Of a stretch of DNA of 64,000 nucleotides, positions 36,010-47,884 are shown piece by piece. Under the pieces are notes generated by a model that was not told the DNA's origin, searched no databases, and worked only from the letters and a program-made list of their open reading frames with translations. How positions within the stretch are numbered: the first letter of the stretch is position 1; each line of letters starts with the position of its first letter. Origin of the DNA: Talaromyces rugulosus (taxonomy: Eukaryota; Ascomycota; Eurotiomycetes; Eurotiales; Trichocomaceae); the NCBI RefSeq assembly GCF_013368755.1, contig NC_049564.1, positions 2,116,001 to 2,180,000 on the forward strand, read 5' to 3'. A program made the position numbers and the translations under genes.

Positions 36010-39002
36010 GGTGTTTAGGAGAGACTCGTGAAGCGGGTCAAGAATGGCCGCTTTCTTATATTTTATAGCTTGATGATGTGCTGCGCCTATTATATAGTAT
36101 AGACTACTACGTGAGAACATAACTCAAAATTACTCATTATCACTAATAGCAAATGCTAACATGCCAAGTACAGGTCACAGCTGAACAGGTGTCTCAGGCT
36201 GCAAAGTACTCTGTACGTGTAGCCAATCAAGTTGGCGTCGAAACGGAAGCGGGTTTAGGGCTTAGTTACTGGCATTACGCGCTAGAAATTTAATAAAAAG
36301 TAATACTTTAAAAAATAAATATTTTGAATAGCCATGACTCTTACAAAGTTTACTTATAATCGACGCGAGATCGGGGAAAGTATTCTCCGTTGGTCGATGG
36401 GACGTTGGATAGAAGACGTCTACCCGTGAAAGTTTTCCACTGTCCGAATATCAGGCGTCATAGCAGTGGTGTAGCTGTCCCAGAAATATTCTGTGGGCGT
36501 CTGTGATAAACCCTAGATTGACTGCTGAAAAGATTCCAATATCCCTCTTTCATTTTCTGATGTAATAGTGCGAGCTCATTATGCTCGACAGATCGATTGT
36601 ATTTCTCTTATGAGAGGGGGAAATAAGAATAAGAAGGATCTTGCAGGCTACATATGTAGAAACATAGTAGATGTTAATATATGTGTGCCATATTAATTGT
36701 CTTCTACTTCCGCATGAGGTCCTAGTACTTCTCTCGGTTGTTCTTGATGCCTTGATGCCTTAGACACCAATGACTTGCTCCTATACTCTCTCATCTGACA
36801 TGGTTTTGTCGTCAGTCCTTTTAGATCACATCAACGCTAGTTCTCTCATTTTGTGGTGTTGGTAAGTCCTTAGATTACACAAACACCAGTTTACCCCCCA
36901 TTTGGTCGGTGTTGGTTTGTCGTCATTCCTCGCATCGAAACAATGGTAGCAAAGTCATCTTGGGGGTCAACGCAAGATCGTCTCCCAACATAAAGCTACT
37001 ATTGCACTGATAACTCTCCTGTGCTACAAGTCGCATCCCTCATATTCGTGGTGATTGAATATGACAAGACAGCGTTTCGTGAAGCGGTGAAGAGCCTCGC
37101 CTCATATGATTGCTTTGGTGCCCTTCCCTTGTCTTCCCTTGTCGCCACAAAAGTCACCATGATAATACCCTGCGGAAATACACGGACATCATGTGGGACC
37201 GGACTGCTTATCAACCCGACTTAGCTGCAGACAATCTTCACATGATGATGATTGTGGTATTCGCGTAGAGCTTTGTGTTCACCAACAATGTCCGTCTTGA
37301 TACCATTCTTGACAAGTATTTCCAGGTTGCATAACCGACACCGATTATAAATCTATGCCGGAACTTTCGGGCATAGCCGTGAGAAAGTGTATACCAAAGA
37401 ATAGGTTCCTTTAGGTACGATGAACCCTACCGAAAAAACAGTCGCAGCGCACACACGAGAATCAGGAGCTGCCTTAATCTCCATGTATTCAATATTTGGA
37501 GAAAAGTCCACCCATATCAATGCGCATATTAGCGACAACAAAACAACCACCACATTACTTTGGGAGGGTTTGTTCTTTTTTGAAATATCTCCCAGAACAA
37601 AAACCCTAGCACATGGACGACAATAGAAAGCTTGTCCGTACATGGTTTTTGGGGAAGTTGAATTTCCCAGAAGATATTTCCCCCAACCAAATTATCCCAC
37701 ACATGAGTGGACACTAAGTGGCGACTCACACGTGGCTTTGGGGGGAATTTGTCCTTCCTGAGGCATATTCCAGAACAAACACTCGGATCACTTTACGCCG
37801 ACCGTCCGGAAGATTAGAGGATTTCTCATGAGCTTTGCGAACAAGCATCTGTGCCTGGATGCTCGGCTTGTAAAACGATCCCCGTCCATGGAAGTCTTTT
37901 GACTTATTCCCACACATGTGCGAGAACCAGTAACGAAGTTGTACATAGCCCATGACCGGCGTACATCAGACATTGAGTGGTACTGCAATACGCGTTGGTG
38001 TCCCTTCGAAGTGGAATTGAAAGTCGCTGGCTTTCAATAATTTCGCCTCAATGTTGTTTGCTTCTAATATCTGTGCGATGGAGGTCCAAGTATAGTCGAG
38101 GAAACTCCTTATCACGCTCGATAAAGGAATGACGCAGTAGAGTGCATCTTGTTGGCGGTGTCGTACGTCACGGTTAGAAACGACCCGGTTTTCTGACAGA
38201 CGAAAGTGTATTAGCTTATTGAACCGATAGTTTAGAACCATTGAGAATACCAACTTGGGCACAGTGAAGCTCTTCTCACACCAACATGATGATATGTCGG
38301 TTGTTGTATCTGTCTTCAATTATTAGTGTCAAGTCAGACTTTCACGAGATCCCAGATCTTACATTAAACAGGCATATCATTATCTCGGTGGCTCCTTGGA
38401 CCGACCATCCCTAATAGGGAGGCTAAAGAAGACTGACGATACCTTGAGGTATCAATGACCACCATGCCATCACGCATAATCACTCGGCGGCAGGCGATAT
38501 CATAGCTCTGTCATATACAGAGACTGTGATACCCTGCAAGCCAAGATTGATGGTTGCTGTTGGTGCCTCCGGGGGATATTGAATAGAGTAGATTGAAATT
38601 GACCGAGGAGAGATCGAGAGGGAAACGAAGGGGATTTTATAGCTGAGAGGCTGCGAAGTGGAGTACAATTTAGGTGGCTACGCCCACCTCTCTGTTTACT
38701 TTTGCTCCGGAGAGTCGTGAGAAATATTGCCCTACTCGCTACTCCGTTTACGATGGATGGGCCTGGCGATCCTTTCAGCAGGATCAATGCCTCTTTAGTG
38801 TAGTCGGTACTCTAATATTTATTGAATGGTCTAGGCTTTATCAAGTACAGTTGATCCTCCAACGCCCGCAGCATGAATTGGGGAAGTTTCGTCATTGTTT
38901 ATCTAATAGATATGTGTGTCCACCGCAGCCCATATTGACACGACTCGTGCCCAAAATCCACCCTTACCGTCTCCGCTTTTAGGATTTGGCTTTGTCTTTC
39001 TA
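36010..39002. other. Long stretch with only doubtful ORFs
   Basis: 3 kb with no gene I can support firmly. Minus-strand ORFs at 37966-38319 (LSSVIRSFLDYTWTSIAQIL) and 38480-38668 (IPFVSLSISPRSISIYSIQ) have plausible protein composition and could be exons of one small hypothetical gene, but no domain or confident splice joins them. 36300-37000 is AT-rich; a TGATGCCT unit is repeated near 36748. Confidence 0.35.
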
Positions 39003-39443
39003 TTAATCGGTGGTAATCTCGATCTTTAGCGAGAAGCCTAGGTCTACAACACCCGCCAGAGTACACACACTCCAATCTGGCTCGTGGTGTGGCATGTAGA
39101 TCGACATTTCTTCGCGTGCGAAATGCAAAAGGCGCTCCGCATTCGCATTGATGCTATGATAACTGGTCACTTTGGAGACTTTATCCCAGTCGGGAAAGCG
39201 CTGCTTGAGGAGGCGGCTGTTGACCATTTTGAACGCGTCTTGAACCGACAGACGTTCCGCAATATATTGACTTGAAGGATAAATAATGCATCCTATGCCC
39301 CAGATACGTAATTCTTTACCTTCTTTCTTAGTGTGGCGGCCATAGCGGTACTCGTTGAAACTTATCGCGAGGCTATTATCGAAGCGGCGTGGGTAGGGGA
39401 GAATCCGGGCGGACTGATCGCGGCTTTGATCTTGGGACTCCAT
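39003..39443 (-). CDS. Hypothetical protein
   Basis: 146-codon frame without a recognised family. Composition is protein-like (RFPDWDKVSKVTSYHSINAN, then AERLLHFAREEMSIYMPHHE). A possible GTAAAG...TTCAAG intron inside the frame would bring RHTKKEG-type sequence next to SQYIAERLSVQDAFKMV, so the first half is uncertain. It lies beside a decayed direct repeat (39.5-39.9 kb). It may be a remnant of a larger gene. Confidence 0.35.
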   Translation of the reverse strand: MESQDQSRDQSARILPYPRRFDNSLAISFNEYRYGRHTKKEGKELRIWGIGCIIYPSSQYIAERLSVQDAFKMVNSRLLKQRFPDWDKVSKVTSYHSINANAERLLHFAREEMSIYMPHHEPDWSVCTLAGVVDLGFSLKIEITTD

Positions 39444-39472
39444 TTCCTATATTTGGTAAGTTGGTGTTTATT

Positions 39473-39955
39473 GGGATATTTGATAGGATCCTTACAAAGG
39501 ATTTTGTTATCTGGTTGGTGTTGAAATGCTATAAATCAAAAAATCATATAAATCAAAAAATCAATCTAGACCAGACCGATGCTGTGGTACCTTAATGTAT
39601 TGATATTTCCTATCGCCAGTAGTACAGATCTACTTATACTAAATATATTAGACAACTTGGGTGGAAGTTTTAAACATCTTAGATATATAGTTACCATAAT
39701 TCAGCACCCAACTACGACATAGTCTTTGTCATAGTCTGACTGTTCTTTGGGATATATGATAAGGCCCATCCATACAAAGGGTTTTGTTATCTGGTCGGTG
39801 TTGGCAAAACTCAGCTGCGGAACAGATGAGTTTATTGGAAAGGATTAATTATTAAAAGCTGTTCTAACAAAGAAGTAATAATATCATTAGATATTAGAAA
39901 TCAAAAATCAATCTAAACCAGACCGACGCAGCGGTGTCTTAATGTATTGATTATG
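39473..39955. repeat. Degenerate direct repeat pair
   Basis: Two related units: about 39473-39610 and 39749-39955. Both hold GGGATAT-TGATA, a TACAAAGG-TTTTGTTATCTGG-CGGTGTTG-like core, then AAATCAAAAA-TCAATCTA and ACCAGACCGA ending in CTTAATGTATTGAT. They differ by transitions and small gaps. The spacer between them resembles 41565-41715. Confidence 0.65.
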
Positions 39956-40262
39956 AGTAATACAGCTTGTTAGTCATGTCACCAGGTTACAACTCGCCGC
40001 GTCTCGTCCACTTATCATCCCATTTGTGACTCATGTCTCATAGAGTTACTGCTAAGTACTACACAACACATCCAACTGATTATTGGACATAGATTTTTAC
40101 ATAGTTGTTACTATGGTGCGAAATGGGTATAGGTTCCAAAAGGGGCAAGACGACGACATGACATTCCCATGCCTGTAAACATGTGTACACCAAATACGCA
40201 AGGTAAATAATAACATATCTCATCCGTCAAACTTCATCCAAAATTGAACCCAAGTCTATTCT

Positions 40263-40640
40263 TTAAACCGAGCTAACAGGAAAATTCCTCAACGTCGCAT
40301 CCGCAATATCATTTGGCCCAGCGCAAAACATCAACTTCATCTGTGGACGAACTTGCATTGTCCTTGTACTTAGAGTCACCACTTTCTCAAATAGAGCAGT
40401 ACGATCGGGGTTTCCACGCAAGCACCATCCAACCATGATACCATCCCATTCTTGTCCATAAATTTTGGCCTCAAGGTCCTTCAGCGTCGTAGGGATATCG
40501 TTGGCATCAAAGTCAAATCCGACACTGTTGAAACGGCTCGCTTGTTCTTGGGGGTGTTTAGTCCAGTTTTTATCAATGATATTGCTGACTGGTTCACCAC
40601 CCAGATAGCGACTCAGGCTGATGACGAGGACTGCAGTCAT
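40263..40640 (-). CDS. Conserved-type hypothetical protein
   Basis: 125 residues from the ATG at 40640 (MTAVLVISLSRYLGG). The block DGIMVGWCLRGNPDRTALFE followed by KVVTLSTRTMQVRPQMKLMF and CAGPNDIADATLRNF resembles a widespread uncharacterised ascomycete family of about 120-150 residues with a G-x-R-G...T-x-L-F-E signature. No catalytic motif is recognised. The frame continues 19 codons upstream. The gene sits between two decayed repeats, suggesting it travelled or was duplicated with them. Confidence 0.6.
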   Translation of the reverse strand: MTAVLVISLSRYLGGEPVSNIIDKNWTKHPQEQASRFNSVGFDFDANDIPTTLKDLEAKIYGQEWDGIMVGWCLRGNPDRTALFEKVVTLSTRTMQVRPQMKLMFCAGPNDIADATLRNFPVSSV

Positions 40641-42472
40641 ATTGAGTAACGGACGAGGTAGAGGCTCTACAAAGGTGTCAATACTGGCTGCAACCAAGGA
40701 AATGTGTATATACCTTTCAAATGTTCAACTCTGTGCAAATCTTATCAACTTTCAATGTTGTAGGATAATTCTCTCGATGGTCAGACTCTATATCCAAATT
40801 GCTGAGAGAACTCGCTCTTTTATATTTCAGGATCCCACGAAAATCACTTCCATGTTTGATTATCAATCAAAAGTTTCGCCGGTAGTAAATCTGTGAAGTA
40901 AAAACTGAAAACTAAACCAGCCCACATATTAATCAAGTGATATGTGCTGTGTTGAAGAATCGAGATTATTGGCGTATCCTCTGTTTCAAGGGTCCACTTG
41001 TCGGCGCCGCTATTCTGCTTGGGGGTACAGGACGTCACATTCGCTTCCTTTCAACAAGGCTGGAACATTGCAAACTTTGCATGACCGTAAACTAGTTTAT
41101 GAAAAATCAAACATTCTGAAGGCACTTGTATCACGAAAATCCACCATCTCTAACGTGGCTTGGCCAACCACGAGTGCAGCGACTTGTCTTCTCATTGAGC
41201 AAAGATGTGGCCGACGAACGATTTCTGATGTTGCACTAGTACGAAACCTCCATGTTTTTGTACTCTGGCACAGAAACAAAAGAGAAATAGGAGGTCGAAT
41301 CAGAGGCTGTCGAAAACGCAAGAGGCGAAGGGTCAAATACGGTGCGTTCCAATTCATCGAAATCTGGGTTGCAAAAATAACTGAGGATTCTGTTGCAGAA
41401 AAATCGAAACCTCTCTGCAGAAGGTGACATATTGGCAGCTTTGTGTGCCATGGTAGCGAGCCGTATTCAGAGTTAGTCGACGAGAGCGATCGATTTTAGG
41501 AGAAAGTGTTTGAAAGACAGTTGGAATCACCAAACGTGGATCTTATGTAGATTTAATGTCTGGTATTTCCTACGATGAGGATCTACTTATGGTCGGTGTA
41601 TTTGATAATATATAGTTGTCCAGCAGAAGTTTTCGACGTCTTGGATGGATGGCTATTGTAATTCGGCACCTAAGTACCAGTTGACGCCAACGCCTTTGTC
41701 ACGGTCTGTTTGCGCTTTGGTTTCTTTGTGGTAGGAAAACAATGTAATTCCTTGCATTAAATAACAGCATTATTACCTACTACAAAGCACTTCGACTGGT
41801 ACGGTCCAAAATTAATGGCCAGTGTTTGACTACAGACTAGCATCTCCCTGTTTCTGTCCTTTGTTTGTGTGTGTATGAACTCACCGCCCTGACGAGCGGC
41901 AAATGGCTGAACTATGCAGGTGAGATAGACTCTTTTAGACTCGCTTCATAATATTTTGCTGACATTACCGGTTTATTAGGCAACTTACAGGGCCGAAACC
42001 ATGCGCTGCCAAGCAACTGGCCTCGAAACAGCTTTCCTTTAGGCTATTATCGACTATAGAATCATTGTATCGGGGGTTGATTCCCTAGCTTCAACACCAT
42101 ACTACAACCCTCTTTGACACTAAGTTTTGGACATTGTTGGTAATACTCACATGCAATGTCATCGGAAGATACCCTCCCGTTTGGGAATCATCAAACCGAG
42201 GTAACAACCGGATGTGGGAAGTCGTCAATGGATCTAACTCCACGGTCCATACTCCATACAGGTCGAAATATTTACTGCGTGATGGTAGGTGGGATAATAA
42301 TACTGTTCTAGGAAAATGGGTTCAATGTTTAATGTTCCCGTGTTATAGATGTCACTGCGGATTGCGATCTTGATCTTTATGTAGACAGGCAGTGCATCTG
42401 TACGCATTGGGCATTGATGGCTCGCCTGATAACAGCACTGCACTGTTTACTATTGTATGCGCATTCATTATC
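40641..42472. other. Non-coding stretch with repeat copy
   Basis: Contains a 71-codon minus-strand ORF at 41236-41451 (ILSYFCNPDFDELERTVF) that could be a small gene or a fragment, and a repeat copy at 41565-41715. Other ORFs here are overlapping shadows. Confidence 0.4.
41565..41715. repeat. Second copy of the 39.6-kb repeat
   Basis: TATTTCCTA...GATCTACTTAT...AGAAGTTTTCGACGTCTTGGAT...TAATTCGGCACC...CTTTGTCACGGTCTG parallels 39604-39745 with many transitions. The conserved order over about 140 bp shows common origin. Confidence 0.6.
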
Positions 42473-43333
42473 ATGTCATGTAGGTTGATTCTGACCACGG
42501 GCGCGAACAGAGGTAAGCTTGTCAATAGCTTCAAGTCAAGAAACCCAGTGCTGAGAGTGATTTCAGGTATCGGATTCGCAACACTCCAAGCCCTGAGCCT
42601 CAAAGCACCATCGGATCACTTCATACTCGGCTGCAGAGACAAACACAAAGGACAGCAAGCGATCGCACATTTGCGGAATCTAGGCGTTGAATCCTAAATC
42701 GACGTACTACAGGTCGACATGACCTCGGACGACAGCCCGGTGACTTCCGCAAAGGAAGTCTACGGCAGATATGGGAAGCTTGATGGTACGTACTCTGTAC
42801 ATTCAATAGGGATTTTTATACTGACAGGATAGTCTTGACCAACAACGCCGGGGTCGGACTCAATTCATGATTCGTTTTCAGACATGCGCACTGCTTACAA
42901 CCGCACATTTGATGTCAATGTCACTTCGGTCGCGTTGGCCATGAACGTATTCCTGCCCTTATTACGAGATTCTGTATCCTCGTCGCGCGGTTCTCTAGAG
43001 CTCCTATCCTCTGGACAACTGCCTCCGACAGTGGCCATGGCCTACTGCGCGTCGTCCAAGACGGCGCTCAACATGCTCACAGTCGAGTACGGGAAAGCGA
43101 GTGAAAACCACAACGTTGTTTTTCAATCGGTCAGTCCAGGTCACTGCAAGACCGAGTTCAACAACTGCCGCGGACGCAAAGAGCCCTTCGACGGCGCAAA
43201 GGTGATTGTGGCTTTGCTGAGTGCTGATTCCGGGGACTTTGGGTCGGGTTTCTGGCAGATGGAGGAGGGCGATACAACGCCCGTGGGGGTTCCGTGGCGA
43301 TCATACTATGCGGAGTACATGCAACACATATGA
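42473..43333 (+). pseudogene. Inactivated short-chain dehydrogenase/reductase
   Basis: The SDR frame is clear: LILTTGANR joined across a 54-nt intron (42513-42566) to GIGFATLQALSL, giving TGxxxGIG, then DHFILGCRDKHKGQQAI, IDVLQVDMTSDDS, and after a second intron (42786-42832) LTNNAGVGLN. It is broken by a TAA at 42695-42697 between the second and third strands, and by a TGA at 42868-42870, after which the frame must shift to reach MRTAYNRTFDVNVTSVALA. The distal part is open to the stop at 43333 and includes LLSSGQ, SVSPGHCKTEF and GAKVIVALL. The catalytic block reads AYCASSKTALNML, with four residues between Tyr and Lys instead of three. I see no splice choice that repairs both stops, so a pseudogene is the best call; relatives are small NADP-dependent SDRs. 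Confidence 0.75.
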
Positions 43334-44261
43334 AATATGCTAAGTGTTCAATTACATATATCAACGATCCTATCGAAGAAGCGTGAATAATATTATTAAG
43401 CCCCTTGACCCACCGGGGGCACAGCCCACTGCATTGCGCGGCCGCTTCTTATTCCAATCTTTATTACTGCTTTATTAACGCACTAACAAACTAGTCGCCG
43501 CACGGTGCCATAAATTACTGTTGGTGGGTGGGTTGCGGGCTTTATCTCGGTTTTAGTATCTCGGTTTTATCTTGGATGCATTCGCTGGGTTTTCGAAGTA
43601 CTCGCCTGGTGTATTATCCGCATGAGTTATTGGGTCAGAAACCAGCAAGACCGGCAACAAGATACAAACAAGAACACGATGGAAAATAAAACAAAAATGT
43701 TGCACGGACATACCAGACCTTGGAAACCAAGAAGAATAAATTAAAAGAAACGGCCGGAAAAGTCGGAGACGGGAATTGTGGATTCTCCAGTGCGTCATGG
43801 CACGTTGCAACCAACGAGATCCTCATATCGTTCGTTTATATGACACTGGCACAGTCACAGTAAGCAGATCGACATGTCTAGTTCTCCACTGTAAGCTGTT
43901 CAGAGACTTGGTCGCCTACCTTTCTCCACCAGTGACCCCGGAGGGACGACCCTGAAAGTCCTTTAAAGGTCTAGATGGGCGCCCCGGGCTCTTAAGGGGT
44001 ACCATTTCCCCCCAAAGTATCGGTATATAACAGTGTCGACATCTAGAGGACTTGGGAACCGACTGTGAAAAGTCCGACTGAGCGCAACAAAGGACCGAAA
44101 CACTATCGGAAACAACTCGGATTTGACGTCAGACACTATATAACAAAGGCACGCAAGAAGACATCAAGCGATGCTGCCGTCTTTGAACCGCCTGGCTTGC
44201 ACATTTGCGCGCGCCATTACACATCAATGATAGTCGAAACACCACCGAAACAGAAAGAATA
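43334..44261. other. Intergenic
   Basis: No gene. A GC-richer promoter-like segment with TATA-like TATATAACAG lies at about 44022 upstream of the glycosyltransferase; ORFs at 43553-43826 have no domain. Confidence 0.45.
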
Positions 44262-45424
44262 ATGCCTCTCCGCGTCCGATCACTGTCCATCATCTTCGTC
44301 CTGCTACTCACCATCTACACGCTTGCCGTGCACATCACCAACATCGTCCACATCTTTTCGTCGGAACCATACTCGGGCATCGCGCTGAGCCAGTCGGCCA
44401 TCCGGGACGCATACATCAACGGCACCGCAGGCGAGGCCGTGATTCCCAAGCGGATTCATCAGATATACCATGACTGGTCCGGCCGAGGCGTGCCGCATAC
44501 GGCGCAGTGGATGCGACTGAGGGCGAGTTGCATTGACCGGACTTCGGGTTGGATACACAAGGTAGGTTTCCTTTTTTTTTTGAGGATAAAGAACCAAGTT
44601 TAATGGTGAATAGCTCTGGAGCGCATCCGAATCGAGAGAGTTCATCCAGAGGGAATATCCCTGGTTCCTGTCCACGTATGACAGCTACCGATATCCGATA
44701 CAGCGCGTTGATGCGATCAAGTATTTCGCTCTAAGACATTATGGCGGAATATACATTGATTTTGACAACGTATGTCCCCTACACACTCCACTACATATAG
44801 TATTAAACTAACAAAATACAGGGCTGCCTCGAATCTCTGGAACCTCTTCGCCACTACCCCGTCTTCACTACCGACACCAACCAAGGCCCTCTGCCCACAA
44901 ACCTGCTCGGCGCCGTGCCTCAACATCCCTACTACAAATTCTTAACCGATAGCCTGCCCTCGCGCAACTGGCTGTACTGGCCCTTTCCTTACATCACCAT
45001 CAACTACGCCTCCGGCCGCTGGTTCCACACAGACATGTGGGAGCGATATCACCGCAAAAACGGCTACCGAAACGTCAATCAACCGCAAGATGCCAACGGC
45101 CCTCTGTACAGGGTCATCATGGACCGGCGGCGCGGCGCAGAGCCATGGGTGTTTTGGAACGAAGGTGCCGGCCGTACATGGGAGAATTGGGACAATTCGG
45201 TGTTTTCGTGGATCAGCGACCATGCGACGACCGTGGTGAGGATCGCCGTTGCGGTTAGTATGCTTCTTACGGTGTTGACTGGCGCGATTGTGTGGAAGTG
45301 CTGTCTACGAGGCCGAAAGGAGGGCATGAAGACCAAGGCTGGGCTGAAGACGGCGGTGTCGCTGCTCTCGCCGGAGATGACGCAGAGTGAGCATTCGTTT
45401 GCGAAGAAGAATGACCTGGTCTGA
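44262..45424 (+). CDS. GT32 mannosyltransferase, SUR1/CSG1-like (mannosyl-inositolphosphoceramide synthase type)
   Basis: Three exons (44262-44561, 44614-44769, 44822-45424) encode 352 residues. An N-terminal signal-anchor (LSIIFVLLLTIYTLAVHIT) is followed by the GT32 sequence IPKRIHQIYHDW, then YPIQRVDAIKYFALRHYGG and the metal-binding DXD in IYIDFDNGCLESLEPL, the intron falling directly after DFDN. ITINYASGRWFHTDMWERY follows and a second hydrophobic segment (IAVAVSMLLTVLTGAIVW) precedes a basic cytosolic tail. Two membrane segments around a lumenal GT32 domain match yeast Sur1/Csh1, which transfer mannose from GDP-mannose to inositol-phosphoceramide in the Golgi. Family assignment is firm; the precise lipid acceptor is inferred. 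The ATG at 44262 was chosen because upstream codons lack conservation. Confidence 0.92.
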
Positions 45425-45533
45425 TCTCTACATTATACCCGTTCTTTGTATATATCTTATTTATACCCAAATACATAAACAAATAAACACAAACACACGA
45501 GAACGTAAAAACGTCACGCTAATATATGGAGGA

Positions 45534-46788
45534 TCATTGATATCCGTCTTTCTGCGCTTTCAACGCCTGCTCTAGCAGCTCCGGATACCACCTCTGCGCG
45601 ACATCTTGGTGGCTTGTGATGCGTGCGATGAGCGTGCCCTCGCCGATATTGCCCGTAAACATTTGGTTGAATGTTGCCTCTGCATCGGACCTGACCTTGT
45701 CGTCCTTGACCAAGTCCTTGATATGCTCTGGGATATCGACATTGATCTTTTGCACACCTAGATCCAGACTGACGCCCTGGAACACGGCGAACGAGAAACG
45801 CGCGCCTAGAGATTTTCCGCTCGCATGATCAATGTAGTTTTCCCGATGCAGGTTCACGCGGTGTGTAGTTGCAGTGCACACGCCGCCGGTGATGGCTTCA
45901 AGAGCGCGGCCGATGTTGATCACGAGTGTTCCCGGGATGGGCTTCACGGGCAGCCATGTACCAGCTTTATTCTGCACTTCGAGACCCGTGTGCGGCGTGC
46001 CCTGGAGGAGAAACGTCAGAAAGCACGAGTCCTTGTGCGGGCCAACCCCCTGCGAGTTTTCCTCGGCCAGTGGCTCAGGGTATTTGATTAGTTTGAGTTT
46101 GTTCTGTTGTGGATTGTCGAAGAATTGGCTGAATGCGTTGGATGGTAGGTCTAAGGCTTCGGCGACAAGGGACTTGAACGACTTTGCTAGTTTGTCGATT
46201 TGGTCGAGATAGCCCTCGAGCGCAGGTCGAAACTGGGGGAGAGATTCTGCGTCGGGCCACTTTTTTCTGTTAGTTTTTATTGAGATATAGAGAATTCTGG
46301 CTTACTTGGTTCGGTCCTCGCAAGTTTCGATATAGAGGCTCCTCCGGACCAGGAGCTGGCAGCTCCGTGGCAAACTAAATCGTCAGCAACAAAAAGAAGA
46401 ATAACAATATAATAAAAAAAAAGGGGGGGGGGGGGAATACGTCGAATTGTTCGCGATAGTCATTCTTCCGCGCAGTTACCTCCTGCCCTAATCGCGCATA
46501 ACCGAGAAAATGCTTGCTGTTGACCATTTCGATTTCGAGCTTCTTCTCCAACGGGAGGTTGAATAGTGCAATCGCCTGCTCCGTAAAGACTTGCTGGACT
46601 TCGTCGGGAACGCCGGTGTTGTTCAAATAGAAGAATCCGACGTTGACAATCGCGTCTTTGAGCTGCTTCAGGAAATTTAATCGAGACTTTGGCGAGGCTG
46701 TTGTTTCGGCGTAGTCAAGGACCGGTACAGACGTGAAGGCATCTCCGGCGTGATCGCCATTGGCAATGGGCGATGCTTTATTTCTTGC
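45534..46788 (-). CDS. 2-oxoglutarate/Fe(II) oxygenase, isopenicillin-N-synthase type; start unresolved
   Basis: Exons 46788?-46441, 46374-46306 and 46259-45534 give about 380 residues. DIOX_N sequence is visible (SVPVLDYAETT, VNVGFFYLNNTGVPDE, KHFLGYARLGQE, REQFDFATELPAPGP). The catalytic domain has GVGPHKDSCFLTFLL (His and Asp ligands), ATTHRV (distal His) and GARFSFAVF (the R-x-S 2-oxoglutarate clamp), so the active site is complete. No in-frame ATG precedes LNNTG: the frame opens at 46788 after a TAG, and the only nearby ATG is in another frame. Either a 5' exon is missing from my model or the start was lost. The first mapped intron contains a long C run on this strand. It follows the alpha/beta hydrolase gene by under 50 bp on the same strand. 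Confidence 0.85.
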
Positions 46789-46835
46789 TATCTATATTTA
46801 TACATCATAAATTGCTTGCTTAGTTTTTCATCTTG

Positions 46836-47884
46836 CTATGCTTTTGGTTTTTGTTCTGATGCGAAGCGTACTGCACTCTGCACAAACTTGTGCCTCCTGT
46901 CCAACAACAAGCCAACGTTCTTGGAAAACTCATAGTTGTGGCCGCCGCGCGGCAAGATGCCAGAGTCGACCTCGGGGGCATTCCGGAAGCGAGAGGCCAG
47001 CCCTGCAAAGATGGGTTGGCCTTCTTCCTCACTCTCCCAGAGGATCTCGGATTCGCCGGCGAGATACTGCACGGGCACGGTGATGCCAGGGAAGACCTCG
47101 TCTACCATGTACTCGTAAAGCCCCTTGGTCAGGTACTCTCGGATTTCGGATTTGACGCCTGCAACCAGATATATTCAGTAGATGATTCTTATACCGCTGC
47201 ATTCATGACATTTCACCCACCAGGCTCAAAAACCGTCTCGATTAGCTCCTTAGTCAAGCCATCCAGATCCACCCAGTCAATCTCGCCCATGTACTTTTTG
47301 ATATTCTCCGGCGTGTTCTCAGTCACATACCGCGGGTTATCCGGCTCAGTATCCGGCTCAGGGATTATGCGAATATGATTCGGTGTCGGCAGACAACCCA
47401 TGGAACTGACGCCCAGGACAGGCAGTCTATCGCGCGCCTCGTAGGTCACAGCGAGCGCGAACCCGCCACCGAGCGAGTGGCCTATCAGGATGATTCCGCT
47501 GTTGTTGTGTTTGGCAGCGGATTTCTCGTTGTATACCTTTTCGATGAACTCGATAAACACCGGGGTGGAGTCGCGAATCGGTGTCTCGGTGGTTGGCGTC
47601 GGCGTGCCGCCGTACCCGGGACGGTAGATGTTGAGCACATCGTGGCCTAGTTTGTTGTAGTCTTTGACGTAGCTACAGTCTATACTTAGATATTTATCGC
47701 CGGTTTTGAAGGGAAATGTCACGTACGAAACAACTGGGTTGTCGAAGAACGCAGCGGTAGCTCCTCCGCCGTGCAACAGCACAATCAGCGGCAGCGCGCG
47801 CACTCTCAGACCGCGCTTGAAGAGCCCGTAGAACTCGAGCCCATTGCTAGAGAAGGGGATCTTCTCGTCAAAGGTCGTCGCCAT
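46836..47884 (-). CDS. Alpha/beta hydrolase, GHSLGG type
   Basis: Three exons (47884-47727, 47672-47221, 47158-46836) encode 310 residues. Motifs: PLIVLLHGGGATAAFFDNP (oxyanion), VLNIYRPGYGGTPTP, IILIGHSLGGGFALAV (Ser nucleophile), VQYLAGESEILWESEEE (acid region) and SGILPRGGHNYEF (His). The first 54-nt intron is in frame, so its retention would insert 18 residues; spliced NPVVSYVKDYNKLGHDVL fits better. No signal peptide, so cytosolic. Substrate unknown; ester, lactone or C-C bond hydrolysis is possible. It is tightly followed by the 2OG oxygenase gene and is divergent from a sugar-type transporter, suggesting a small uptake-and-degradation or tailoring unit. Confidence 0.92.

Noticed and set aside
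40942..41427. 161-codon plus-strand ORF
   Set aside because: Overlaps other open frames, composition not protein-like, no domain.
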